Below, in pieces: positions 26,986 to 34,625 of a stretch of DNA of 64,000 nucleotides; within the stretch, counting starts at the first letter, position 1; each line of letters begins with the position of its first letter. The DNA is from Syntrophaceae bacterium (GTDB lineage Bacteria; Desulfobacterota; Syntrophia; Syntrophales; UBA2192): contig JABLXY010000002.1 in assembly GCA_013177795.1 (NCBI GenBank), positions 496,001 to 560,000 of the forward strand. The letters are read 5' to 3'. A program made the position numbers and the translations under genes. The notes beneath the pieces are model-generated. The model was not told where the DNA came from and ran no database searches. It saw nothing but the letters and a program-made list of their open reading frames with translations.

Positions 26986-27011
26986 CAAGCCGCGGAAAAC
27001 GATGCCCAAAG

Positions 27012-27043
27012 AAGAGCCCCGCACAGGGCGTGCGGGGCTCTTT
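27012..27043. terminator. Bidirectional intrinsic terminator
   Basis: GAGCCCCGCAC pairs perfectly with GTGCGGGGCTC (11 bp), with TTT on one side and AAAGAA on the other. It lies between the convergent phosphoesterase and SGNH hydrolase genes. Confidence 0.85.
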
Positions 27044-27057
27044 CCGCTTGAGGCCCG

Positions 27058-27954
27058 TCACCTGCAGCCCGTGAAGAGCCCCGGGTTCCAGGTTTCTTTC
27101 GAAAGCGTCCACTGCCCATAGGCGGAGGGGTGGAAGCAGTCGATGTCGGAGACGTGCTCTTCGCCGAAGACGAAGTTGAACGCGGCGTCGGTGTAGACGT
27201 AGTAGTGGTTCGGGTCTGTCCTGTTGTACTCCTCGGTCACACTCTTGAGGATGTTGTTGAAGGCGATGATCCGGCTGCGTGTGTACTGGCGGCCGGCATC
27301 CCCGATGAGCGGGTTGAGCATGGTCCCGCAGGGGAAGAGCTTCAGCAGCGTCGTGGCCCAGAGGACCTCGCAGTCCACGATCCCCAGGGCCTTCTTGTCC
27401 CGGGCGACCTCCCAGAGCCGGTAGATGTCGACGATCCCCACGACGTAGACGGTGGCGCCCGCCGGCAGCCCCGCCTTCAGTTTATCCAGCCCTGCCCTGA
27501 AATTGCTTTCGAATTCCGCCTCGCTCGGGATGTCGGCGAAGCGGTCCTGGCAGACGTCGTTGTGACCCATGAGCACCGTCACGTAGTGGGCCCTCCGGCC
27601 CGCGGCCGCGGCGGCCTGGCCGGGGAAGTCGAACATGTCGGCCCCGCTCTTGGCCTCCATGTAGTTGGCGCGGCCCGAGCTCCCGAAGAGCTTGGTGATG
27701 CGCTGGTTGTGGCTGTTGACGTTGGTGAGCCCCAGGAGCCACTCCCAGAAGCCGTGGTAGCCGTTGACCCAGCTGGCCCAGTGGTTGGCCGCCGGCAGCT
27801 CCGCGTCGATGGCCTCCGTCATGCTGTCGCCCGTGCTCGAGAGGCGCTTGGGGCAGAGCGGCTGCGCCTTGGTGTCTGCGGCCGCCTGCGAGACGCCCAG
27901 GGCAAGGAAGACGGCGACAAGGGCCGGGATGATGAAACGGATCGGCCTTTTCAT
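27058..27954 (-). CDS. Exported SGNH/GDSL hydrolase
   Basis: A 298-residue protein with a signal peptide (1-26, ending SQAAAD). The SGNH blocks are present: block I STGDSMTEA with Ser44, block III GHNDVC, and block V DIDCFHPSAYGQ near the C-terminus. The family holds esterases, lipases and acyl- or acetyl-hydrolases of lipids and polysaccharides. Its ATG overlaps the stop of the upstream SurA/DsbA-like gene (ATGA), so it is translated with it, and a good AGGAGG lies upstream. It probably acts in the periplasm on an envelope ester. Confidence 0.82.
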   Translation of the reverse strand: MKRPIRFIIPALVAVFLALGVSQAAADTKAQPLCPKRLSSTGDSMTEAIDAELPAANHWASWVNGYHGFWEWLLGLTNVNSHNQRITKLFGSSGRANYMEAKSGADMFDFPGQAAAAAGRRAHYVTVLMGHNDVCQDRFADIPSEAEFESNFRAGLDKLKAGLPAGATVYVVGIVDIYRLWEVARDKKALGIVDCEVLWATTLLKLFPCGTMLNPLIGDAGRQYTRSRIIAFNNILKSVTEEYNRTDPNHYYVYTDAAFNFVFGEEHVSDIDCFHPSAYGQWTLSKETWNPGLFTGCR

Positions 27955-29057
27955 GGTCTGCCTCCTTTCCTGTTTCCGGTGTTGCCTGATGATGTCTCCT
28001 GAACCCCCGTTTCGCTTTCTTTTCGTGTCCCCTCGATCTCCCTGAGGACCAGGGCCCTCAGGTCCTCGTAGGGGAAGGTCCCGCTCATGTAGATGCCGTT
28101 GACGAAGATGACCGGGGCGGCCTGCACGCCGATCCGGACGCCGTGCCCGATGTCCTCCCGGACCCGGAGCAGGAGAATCCCCCTGCCCTGCTCGTCGGCG
28201 AGACGCTGCATGTCGAGGCCCGCCTCGCGGGCCGCCTGCCGGATGGCCTCGGCCGTGGCGCGCCCCCCGCGGGCGAGGATTGCGTCGTGGTACTCCCAGA
28301 ACCGCCCCTGCCTGAAGGCGCCCTCGCCCGTCTCGGCGGCCCGCAGGGCGTCGGCATCCTGGGTGCCGAGGAAGCTCCGGTGCACCCAGCGGATCTTCCC
28401 GGGGAACTCCTCCATCAGCCGGCGTATCTTCCCCGCGCTCTCGGCACAGACCGGCGAGGAGAAGTGGGCGAAGTGGACGAGCGTGACGGGCGCGCCGGCC
28501 GTCCCGCGCCACGGCGCCCCCTCGGTGGCCACCCGGATGCGCGGCCGCTCCGGCGGCGACGCGAGGAACCGGTAGTCCGACTTCTCCCGCAGCGAGGCCA
28601 CGTAATCGAGGCGGCGCTGGATCCGGCCGCGCTCCTCGAGGTAGGTCCTCAGCCGGGCGCGGCCCTCGGCGCCCCTCACCGCCTCTTCCGGGTGCGCGGC
28701 CAGGTAGGCATCGATGTCGCTTTCCCGGAGGGGGGCGACCCTGCCGTCCACCTCCTCCTTGAGCAGGGCCTCGACGCTCAGCCCCCGGCGGGCCGCCTCA
28801 CGCTCGAGCAGGCGCCGGTCGGCGATCTCCCGGGCCTCGCGCTCCAGGAGGCTGTGGATGCTGCCGCGGAGCCGGTAGATCTGGAAGGCGGCGTTCTCCT
28901 CGATCTCCGAGAGGGTGATGGGCGCACCGTCGAGCACGGCGATCACCTCGTCCCCGGAAGCGCCCGCAGGCCCGATGCCCGCGGCCGCCAGCAGGAGGCT
29001 AACGGCCGGGACGATCAGGAGCCCCGGCAGCCGGCCGCTCTTCTTCACGCCGGTCAT
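27951..29057 (-). CDS. SurA-like / DsbA-like fusion with a lost active-site cysteine
   Basis: A 368-residue exported protein. After a signal peptide (about 7-34) comes a SurA N-terminal-like chaperone region (about 38-155: VIAVLDGAPITLSEIEENAA). From about 185 a DsbA/thioredoxin fold begins: VTLVHFAHFSSPVCAESAGK, then the cis-Pro segment VQAAPVIFVNGIYMSG. The usual C-P-x-C is here S201-P-V-C204, so the nucleophilic first Cys is missing and only a monothiol remains. It may work as a chaperone or isomerase-like partner. It overlaps the downstream SGNH gene by four bases and the upstream gene by 59. Confidence 0.75.
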   Translation of the reverse strand: MTGVKKSGRLPGLLIVPAVSLLLAAAGIGPAGASGDEVIAVLDGAPITLSEIEENAAFQIYRLRGSIHSLLEREAREIADRRLLEREAARRGLSVEALLKEEVDGRVAPLRESDIDAYLAAHPEEAVRGAEGRARLRTYLEERGRIQRRLDYVASLREKSDYRFLASPPERPRIRVATEGAPWRGTAGAPVTLVHFAHFSSPVCAESAGKIRRLMEEFPGKIRWVHRSFLGTQDADALRAAETGEGAFRQGRFWEYHDAILARGGRATAEAIRQAAREAGLDMQRLADEQGRGILLLRVREDIGHGVRIGVQAAPVIFVNGIYMSGTFPYEDLRALVLREIEGTRKESETGVQETSSGNTGNRKGGRP

Positions 29058-29595
29058 TGTCGATCCCTTCCGTCGTCATGCGCCGCAGGAATTCGTTGAT
29101 GCTCATGCCCGTCGTCTTCTCGATCCGCAGGCGGTTCTCCTCGATGCGCGCCATCAGCTCGCGGATCCTGTCGGCATTTTCCGCTGTCCGCTCCGTTTCC
29201 CGGAGGCCCCGCATCGATTCCCGGAAGCTCTGGATGGTCTCGGTCAGCTCCCGGACGTCCTCGTCCGAAAGAGACGCCTCGGGGAGCCTTTCGCGCAGGG
29301 AGAGGGACACGGTCGCCGAAAGCCCGGGCCCCGTCTCTTCCGGGGCGGCGGCCGCAACAGGCACGGGGGGCTCGTTCCGCACCGGGGGCGCGGCCGCATC
29401 GGCGGCAGGCGGCGCGGGTGCCGGCGCAGCAGGGGCGGACGCGAGGGGAGCTTCGGCGGGGGCCGGCCGGCCGGGCGGGGTTGCAGGGTGCGGGTCCGGG
29501 AAGCGCAGTTCCGGGGGGAACGCCCAGAACGCGGCTGTCAGCACGAGGGCCGTGACGGCGACGGCGGCCAGGAATCTCTCCAGGCGCGGGTACAT
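28999..29595 (-). CDS. Membrane-anchored Pro/Ala-rich hypothetical protein
   Basis: A 198-residue protein: an N-terminal membrane anchor (about 8-26: LAAVAVTALVLTAAFWAF), a Pro/Ala linker (30-88), and a charged helical C-terminal domain (about 95-175: LTETIQSFRESMRGLRETER) that looks like a coiled coil. The last 59 bases overlap the start of the SurA/DsbA-like gene, so it heads that operon. Function unknown; anchor plus periplasmic coiled coil suggests a scaffold for its neighbours. Confidence 0.6.
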   Translation of the reverse strand: MYPRLERFLAAVAVTALVLTAAFWAFPPELRFPDPHPATPPGRPAPAEAPLASAPAAPAPAPPAADAAAPPVRNEPPVPVAAAAPEETGPGLSATVSLSLRERLPEASLSDEDVRELTETIQSFRESMRGLRETERTAENADRIRELMARIEENRLRIEKTTGMSINEFLRRMTTEGIDNDRREEERPAAGAPDRPGR

Positions 29596-29751
29596 GACGG
29601 CTGCCTCAACATTTGGAACGAATAAGGGAAAGCGGCAGGTGAGCCCGGTGAAACGCTCCTCTGTGTCTCTTATAGCAGGGCAGCCGAACCGGGGTCAAGC
29701 ACCCCGTGCCGGCCGCCGCCCCGCATTGGCCGTCTTCGAGGGTCGGGGAAC

Positions 29752-31203
29752 TCAGCGGCCGCGCTCGATGACCTTGAGCAGCGTGTTCGGGGGGACGGGC
29801 TCTTCCGGCAGGCCGCCGTTGAGCAGCGCCGTCTCCTTGATGCGGCTCTCGGGGACGCCGAGCGACCGCAGCGCGTTGCCGAGGGTGTCGGACTTCGCGA
29901 CGCGGCGCACGCGGACGCGGTCGGGCTGCACGTTGATCCTCCGCGCGTCGGTGAGCTCCGCAAACCGTCCCAGGGTGCTCTCGAAGGTTTGCTCGTGCTG
30001 CGGGAAATTGCGCTGCGCGCTCATCCCCGTGAAGGAGTAGACCCCGTTGCCCTTCTGGATGAAATAGGTGAGGGTGCGGATCGAGCTGCCGCCGGATTGC
30101 ACGTCGGCCGTGAGCCGGTAGGCCTCGAACCCGCCCACGCGGGCCGGCTGCCCCTGGATGACGCGGGCCCTGTTCTTCGAGACGAAGCCGCGGGCCGCCT
30201 CCGCCGGGGACTTCCCCTGCGCCACGGCGAAGAGGATGACGGCGCTCTTGTCCCTGCTGAGCATCTGCACCGCCGCCGGCGTGTCGTTCACCTTCCAGTC
30301 GGCGGGTACGGGGAACTGGATGCGCAGGCCGGGGTGATAGTACATCCCCCCCTCCACGTACCCCTGCCGGGGGTCCTGGCCGTAGACGAGGCCGTCGATC
30401 GCCCGCAGGTAGGCCTCGCGCTCGATCCGGGGGCGTGTGAGCCCCATCCGCCGCTGCGCCTCCTGCGACTGGGTCTTGATGGCCTGTTCGCGGTCCTCGG
30501 GGCTGGGGTGCGTCGAGAACCAGGCCGGCATGCCGCTGCGGTCGGACTGCGGGTTCATGCGCTGCAGCGTCTCGAAGAACCCGGCCATCTGCGAGGCGTC
30601 ATACCCCGCCCTCGTGGCGTACTCGACGGCGAGCGAGTCGGCCTCCCGCTCGTTGTCGCGGCTGTATTTCATGAAGAAGAGCCCCATTCCGACCTCCGCC
30701 AGGCCCGAGAGGACGGGCAGGCCGAGCACCTGGGGGATGATCAACCCGATCTGCGCCGCCTGCGCGCGGCTGAGCTGCTGGGCCGAGTGCCGGGCGGTGA
30801 CGTGGCCGATCTCGTGCCCGATCACCCCCGCGAGCTCCGCCTCGCTGTTGAGCGTCGCCAGGATCCCGCGCGTGAAGAAGAGGTAGCCCCCTGGGGCGGC
30901 GAAGGCGTTCACGACGGGGGAATCGAGGATCTCGATGCTGTAGTCGAGCTGCGGGCGGTGGGAGAGTTTCCCCAGCTTCCGGCCCAGGCCGCCCACGTAG
31001 GCGGAAAGGCGCGCATCGTCGTAGAGGCCGTGCTCCCGGGTGACCGAGGCGGCGACCTTCCTTCCGAGTTCGATCTCCTCGGCCTCGCTGATCAGCATGA
31101 AATCCTGCCGGCCGGTGACGGGGTTGGCGGCACAGGACGAAAGCGCGATGGCGGCACCGATGAGGAGGGCCGCTGCGGCGAGGCGGCGGGGTCCGGTTGT
31201 CAT
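29752..31203 (-). CDS. M48-family lipoprotein metalloprotease with LysM-like tail
   Basis: A 483-residue protein. A lipoprotein signal (ALSSCAAN, Cys24) precedes the M48 domain with zinc motif GHEIGHVTARH and the third ligand in NEREADSLAVEYA. This matches the BepA/YfgC and LoiP group, which assemble or degrade outer-membrane proteins. Residues about 285-420 form an extra domain seen in delta-proteobacterial homologues, and the last 60 residues (DTLGNALRSLGVPESRIKET ... VPPNTLLKVIE) resemble a LysM-like module. The start at 31203 has AAGGGAG upstream and gives the lipobox. Confidence 0.85.
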   Translation of the reverse strand: MTTGPRRLAAAALLIGAAIALSSCAANPVTGRQDFMLISEAEEIELGRKVAASVTREHGLYDDARLSAYVGGLGRKLGKLSHRPQLDYSIEILDSPVVNAFAAPGGYLFFTRGILATLNSEAELAGVIGHEIGHVTARHSAQQLSRAQAAQIGLIIPQVLGLPVLSGLAEVGMGLFFMKYSRDNEREADSLAVEYATRAGYDASQMAGFFETLQRMNPQSDRSGMPAWFSTHPSPEDREQAIKTQSQEAQRRMGLTRPRIEREAYLRAIDGLVYGQDPRQGYVEGGMYYHPGLRIQFPVPADWKVNDTPAAVQMLSRDKSAVILFAVAQGKSPAEAARGFVSKNRARVIQGQPARVGGFEAYRLTADVQSGGSSIRTLTYFIQKGNGVYSFTGMSAQRNFPQHEQTFESTLGRFAELTDARRINVQPDRVRVRRVAKSDTLGNALRSLGVPESRIKETALLNGGLPEEPVPPNTLLKVIERGR

Positions 31204-31330
31204 GGGCTTGGGGCTCCCTTCGAGATTGTGTTCAGAGAATAGCACAGGCGGGGTCGAAGTCAACGGGGGGCAGGCACCCGGCGGGTCTGCCCCGGCGCAA
31301 GGGGTTGCCGGGTGCGCCCGGGGCCAAGAC

Positions 31331-31363
31331 AAAGGCCCCCGCCCGTTTCCGGGAAGGGGCCTT
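31331..31363 (-). terminator. Terminator after the micropeptide operon
   Basis: Read on the minus strand, AAGGCCCC ... GGGGCCTT encloses an inner CCCG/CGGG stem with a 4-base GAAA loop, followed by TGTCTT. It lies about 50 bases downstream of the last micropeptide stop. The T-run is imperfect. Confidence 0.6.
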
Positions 31364-31414
31364 CGGCACAGGAAATGCGGTCGGGCGGCCGGCAGCCGGC
31401 CTCGGCCGGGTTTT

Positions 31415-31495
31415 CTACTTCGTGAACGCGGGGAAGCACATGGGGTCTGCCCAGAGCCTGCGGTCTTTCCGGGTCCCTTTCGTCGTTTTCTTCAT
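31415..31495 (-). CDS. Micropeptide A, W-A-D-P-M motif (26 residues)
   Basis: A 26-codon frame beginning MKKTTKGTRKDRRL and continuing WADPMCFPAFTK to a TAG stop. AGGAGG stands 9 bases before the ATG. It is strongly basic at the N-terminus and hydrophobic/aromatic after the Trp. It shares the core D-R-x-x-W-[AS]-D-P-M-x-F-P-x-F-T with micropeptide B, 49 bases upstream. No signal peptide or known family; the conserved core and ribosome site argue that it is a real product. Confidence 0.6.
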   Translation of the reverse strand: MKKTTKGTRKDRRLWADPMCFPAFTK

Positions 31496-31544
31496 GGTCT
31501 CAGCCCTCCTTGCGGCTGTCGGTTACGGGTGGGTCTGCCTTTTT

Positions 31545-31637
31545 CTACCTGCCGCGCTTCGGCGTGAAGACGGGGAAGCTCATCGGGTCGCTCCAGAATT
31601 TCCGGTCGGTCTTCACGTTCTTGGCCTTCTCCTTCAT
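31545..31637 (-). CDS. Micropeptide B, W-S-D-P-M motif (30 residues)
   Basis: A 30-codon frame: MKEKAKNVKTDRKF then WSDPMSFPVFTPKRGR and TAG. AAGGAGG lies 7 to 13 bases upstream of the ATG. From DRKFWSDPM onward it aligns with peptide A at 9 of 12 positions, including both Phe and the Pro. Codon choice matches neighbouring genes (GAG, AAG, CCG, TTC). It sits between peptides A and C in one direction. Function unknown. Confidence 0.65.
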   Translation of the reverse strand: MKEKAKNVKTDRKFWSDPMSFPVFTPKRGR

Positions 31638-31673
31638 GACGATACCTCCTTGCGAGTGTTGTGTGCCCGGGGA

Positions 31674-31805
31674 TCAGCGGACCGTTTCCCTGCGGGGGGT
31701 CAGGATGGGGTCCGCCCAGACCCTGTCCACCCGCTCGCCCATCAGGTTGATCCGGGGATCGGCGGTCATGCGGCTTGCAGTCGCTTTGTGGATCCGGGTC
31801 ATCAT
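31674..31805 (-). CDS. Micropeptide C, W-A-D-P-I motif (43 residues)
   Basis: A 43-codon frame starting MMTRIHKATASRMTADPRIN and ending DRVWADPILTPRRETVR. AAGGAG is about 9 bases upstream. The C-terminal DRVWADPI repeats the core of peptides A and B with one residue fewer before the Trp, and the FPxF part is replaced by LTPRR. It is the first gene of the three-gene run, 36 bases before peptide B. Function unknown. Confidence 0.55.
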   Translation of the reverse strand: MMTRIHKATASRMTADPRINLMGERVDRVWADPILTPRRETVR

Positions 31806-31848
31806 GGCTTTGCTCTCCTTTCGGTCTTTGTTCCCTTTCGTTGACTGC

Positions 31849-31854
31849 ATTATC
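31849..31854 (-). promoter_or_regulatory. Possible -10 element for the micropeptide operon
   Basis: On the minus strand GATAAT (5 of 6 to TATAAT) lies 44 bases upstream of the first micropeptide start. No good -35 is seen at 15-18 bases (best ATTTCG or TTTCGT), so an activator or a different promoter may be needed. Confidence 0.35.
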
Positions 31855-31934
31855 GACATTCCCCGCGAAAACGAAATCGGCGCCCGTCTGAATGTTTTCT
31901 AGGACGGAGCGGCGCCGCCGCCGCAGACACCGTC

Positions 31935-31971
31935 CGAGGCCCCCATCAGACGGGCGCTGATGGGGGCCTCG
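31935..31971. repeat. Perfect 15-bp inverted repeat between divergent genes
   Basis: CGAGGCCCCCATCAG (31935-31949) and CTGATGGGGGCCTCG (31957-31971) are exact reverse complements around a 7-base loop. There is no T-run on either side, so it does not look like a simple terminator. The word CAGACGGGCGC that spans its loop is also the exact reverse complement of GCGCCCGTCTG at 31880-31890, giving a competing pairing. Confidence 0.7.
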
Positions 31972-32023
31972 ATCTCCGCGGTTGCGGGCGTCTCGATTCT
32001 GTGGCAGATTGGGGCATCGGCTT

Positions 32024-33223
32024 ATGGTACCCTCATTGACCTTCGGCACCCTCCGGTTCATCGTCGTCAGTCTCGCGATCTTCGCCCAGATGTACCTGTT
32101 CCTCCGCCTGCGGACGGCCATCCGGTCCATGGAGAGGTCGGAGCGGTTCAAGCGCCTCGCCGTTTGCCTGGCGGGGGCGGGCATCGGCCTGCTGTTCGCG
32201 ATGAACGTCTTCATCCTCGTCAGGCCCATCCCCTGGTTCGACGCGCCGGCGCCGGTGCAGGCCCTTCTCTTCTATCTGCCGGCCGTCTGGGTCTTCGGCT
32301 CGATCCTGTCGGCCCTGCTGCTTGCCTTCTCGCAGGCCGCGTGGGGCCTGGGACAGGCCGTCGCACGGCGTTTCAAAAGCGACGCCCCCGGGCCGCGGCA
32401 GGCTCCCGCGGACCCGGGTCGCCGGCTCTTCCTGCAGGCCGGGGCCGGGGCGGTCGCGGCGGCACCCCTGATCCTGTCGGGTTACGGCGCCGCCTGGGCC
32501 GGGAGGAATCACGAGGTGCGGGAACTCACCCTGCCGTTCGGGCTCCCGCTGCGCGTCGTGCAGCTCACCGACCACCACGCCGGGCCCTACATGACCCGCG
32601 AGGACCTGCGGCGCTATGCCGATGCCGTCATCGCCCTCGAACCCGATCTCTTCGTCCTCACCGGGGACTACGTCTCGAACTCGATCGCCTTCCTGCCGGG
32701 GTGCCTGGAGGAGATGGCCCGGGTCCGGGCCCGTTACGGCACCTTCGCCACCCTGGGCAACCACGAGCACTGGGTGGCGAACCCCGACCGCCTCAGGGCG
32801 GTGTTCCGGCAGTACGGGGTCCCGCTGCTCAACAACGGGCACCGGGTGATCCGGACCGCGAAGGGCCCCTTTGCCGTTGCCGGGATCGACGACATGCGGT
32901 TCGGAAACCATGACCTCGACGCCGCCCTTCGGGGGCTCGACCCGTCGATCCCGACGATCCTGCTGTCCCACCGGCCGGAGATCTTCCCCGAGGCGGCCGG
33001 GCAGGGGATCGCCCTTACGCTGGCGGGACACTACCACGGCGGGCAGATCACGCTGAGACTGCCCGGCGGGGGCCTGAGCCTCGCCCACCTGCGGACCCCC
33101 TGGCCCGAGGGGCTCTTCCGCATCGACAGCTCGCACCTGTACGTCAGCCGCGGCATCGGCACGACCTTCACCCCCGTGCGTCTGGGCGCGCGGCCGGAGA
33201 TCGCCGTGCTCCACCTGACGTGA
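32024..33223 (+). CDS. YkuE-type membrane metallophosphoesterase (copy 2)
   Basis: A 399-residue paralogue of the gene at 25750 with the same order: N-terminal TM helices, a GRRLFLQAGAGAVAAAPLIL segment and a calcineurin-like domain with LTDHHAG, LTGDYV, LGNHEHW, LLSHRPE and LAGHYHGGQ. The second residue of the first metal motif is His (TDHH) instead of Ile (TDIH), which should not affect metal binding. The ATG at 32024 opens the first TM segment. It diverges from the micropeptide operon across the 15-bp inverted repeat. Confidence 0.82.
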   Translation: MVPSLTFGTLRFIVVSLAIFAQMYLFLRLRTAIRSMERSERFKRLAVCLAGAGIGLLFAMNVFILVRPIPWFDAPAPVQALLFYLPAVWVFGSILSALLLAFSQAAWGLGQAVARRFKSDAPGPRQAPADPGRRLFLQAGAGAVAAAPLILSGYGAAWAGRNHEVRELTLPFGLPLRVVQLTDHHAGPYMTREDLRRYADAVIALEPDLFVLTGDYVSNSIAFLPGCLEEMARVRARYGTFATLGNHEHWVANPDRLRAVFRQYGVPLLNNGHRVIRTAKGPFAVAGIDDMRFGNHDLDAALRGLDPSIPTILLSHRPEIFPEAAGQGIALTLAGHYHGGQITLRLPGGGLSLAHLRTPWPEGLFRIDSSHLYVSRGIGTTFTPVRLGARPEIAVLHLT

Positions 33224-33322
33224 ACTGCCGGGCAAACGGGGGAACGTGAAAGACATGAACGCAGCCGCGGCGGCCGAGGGGGACAGCAAAGGGCAGCAGA
33301 GCGAAGGGCGGGGGTATCCGCG

Positions 33323-34510
33323 GTGAACCTCCGGCTCGCAGCCATCGTGCTGGCCGTCCTTCTCGCCGTTCCGCACCCGGACGCGGCGGCCTCGCCGTCC
33401 GCCCCGGAGCCGATGCGGGTGCTCCTGCGGCAGGGCGTCGAAAAGGCATTCAACCTGGATTTCCTCGGGGCGGAGGCCCTGTTCCGGAAAGCGGTGGACC
33501 TGGACCGGGAAGACCCGACGGGGTATGCCTTCCTCGCGGTGAACCGCCTGTTTGCCGCCGAGATGAGCTACGATGCGCGGGAGCGCGAGGCGAACCGGGA
33601 GGCGATGCTTCGATTCGTCGACGAGGCGCTGAGACGGGGCGAGGCGCGCATCGAACAGAACCCCCGTGACGGCCGTGCGCACTTCGCCATGGCCCTCGCC
33701 AGGACGGTGAAGTTCCGCTGGGCCCAGCGCCAGAGGCAGCATCTCGCGGCGGCGCAGGAGGCCTACGGCCTGTGGTCCTGCCTGGAGAGGGCCCAGCAGG
33801 AAGACCCGGCCAACGTCGACAGCTTCTTCCTCTCGGGCCTCGTCCGCTATCACATCGACCATCTGCCCGAGGTGGCCCGGTTCTTCTCGTCCCTCGTGGT
33901 CACCCGCGGCGACCGCGAACGGGGGCTCAGGGAGCTCGAACGGGCGGCCGCGAAAGGGGACCTGCTCCGGGAGCTGGCCCAGTCGGAGCTCATCTCCGTC
34001 TGGCTGAATTTCGAGAGACAGCCCGCCCGGGCCCTGCCCATCGCGCGGGAGCTGCAGAGGCGCTACCCGCGGAACTACAACTTCTCCTTCGCCCTGGCCA
34101 ACGTCCTGTCGGAATCGGGCCGGCACCGGGAGGCCCTCGCCGTGGCCCGCGACCTCGAACGGGGCATCGCCGCGGGCAGGCCGCCTTTCGTGCCGCAGCT
34201 CAAGCCCCGGCACGACCAGCTCATGGGGAGGATCTACTTCAACCAGGGCGACTACGTCAGGGCCGAGGAGGCCCTGCGGCGGGCCCTGCAGGACCCATCC
34301 GAGGCCCATGCCCGCGTCCGGGCCTGGTCGTACGTGCGCCTCGGGATGATCCACGACGCCCGCGGGGAACGGGAGCAGGCCGTGGCCTGTTACGAGCTGG
34401 CGCTGGGTGTGGAAGGCGGCGAGGGCATCGCGAGGGTGGAGGCGCGGAAGCATCTCGCCGCACCCTACGTGCCGCCGCAGGGCAGGGAAAAGCCGGCCGG
34501 ACAGCCGTGA
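33323..34510 (+). CDS. Exported TPR-like protein
   Basis: A 395-residue protein with a GTG start and a signal peptide (1-24, NLRLAAIVLAVLLAVPHPDA). The mature part is helical with TPR-like repeats (AFNLDFLGAEALFRKAVDLD; LMGRIYFNQGDYVRAEEALR; YVRLGMIHDARGEREQAVAC). No enzymatic motif. It probably is a periplasmic scaffold. A terminator directly follows the stop, and the preceding phosphoesterase ends 99 bases upstream, so the two may be co-transcribed. Confidence 0.65.
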   Translation: MNLRLAAIVLAVLLAVPHPDAAASPSAPEPMRVLLRQGVEKAFNLDFLGAEALFRKAVDLDREDPTGYAFLAVNRLFAAEMSYDAREREANREAMLRFVDEALRRGEARIEQNPRDGRAHFAMALARTVKFRWAQRQRQHLAAAQEAYGLWSCLERAQQEDPANVDSFFLSGLVRYHIDHLPEVARFFSSLVVTRGDRERGLRELERAAAKGDLLRELAQSELISVWLNFERQPARALPIARELQRRYPRNYNFSFALANVLSESGRHREALAVARDLERGIAAGRPPFVPQLKPRHDQLMGRIYFNQGDYVRAEEALRRALQDPSEAHARVRAWSYVRLGMIHDARGEREQAVACYELALGVEGGEGIARVEARKHLAAPYVPPQGREKPAGQP

Positions 34511-34532
34511 GGCCCGTAGCGGGCCCTCTTTT
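34510..34532 (+). terminator. Intrinsic terminator after the TPR gene
   Basis: GGCCCG-TAG-CGGGCC is followed by CTC and seven T. It overlaps the last base of the TPR stop codon. Confidence 0.8.
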
Positions 34533-34625
34533 TTTCTTTTCCTTCTGTGCCCGATCCTGATAATCAAAATACAACTCTTTGCACGCTCGTTCCGTTTGAG
34601 CACGAAAACCGAACAGGAGGGGACC

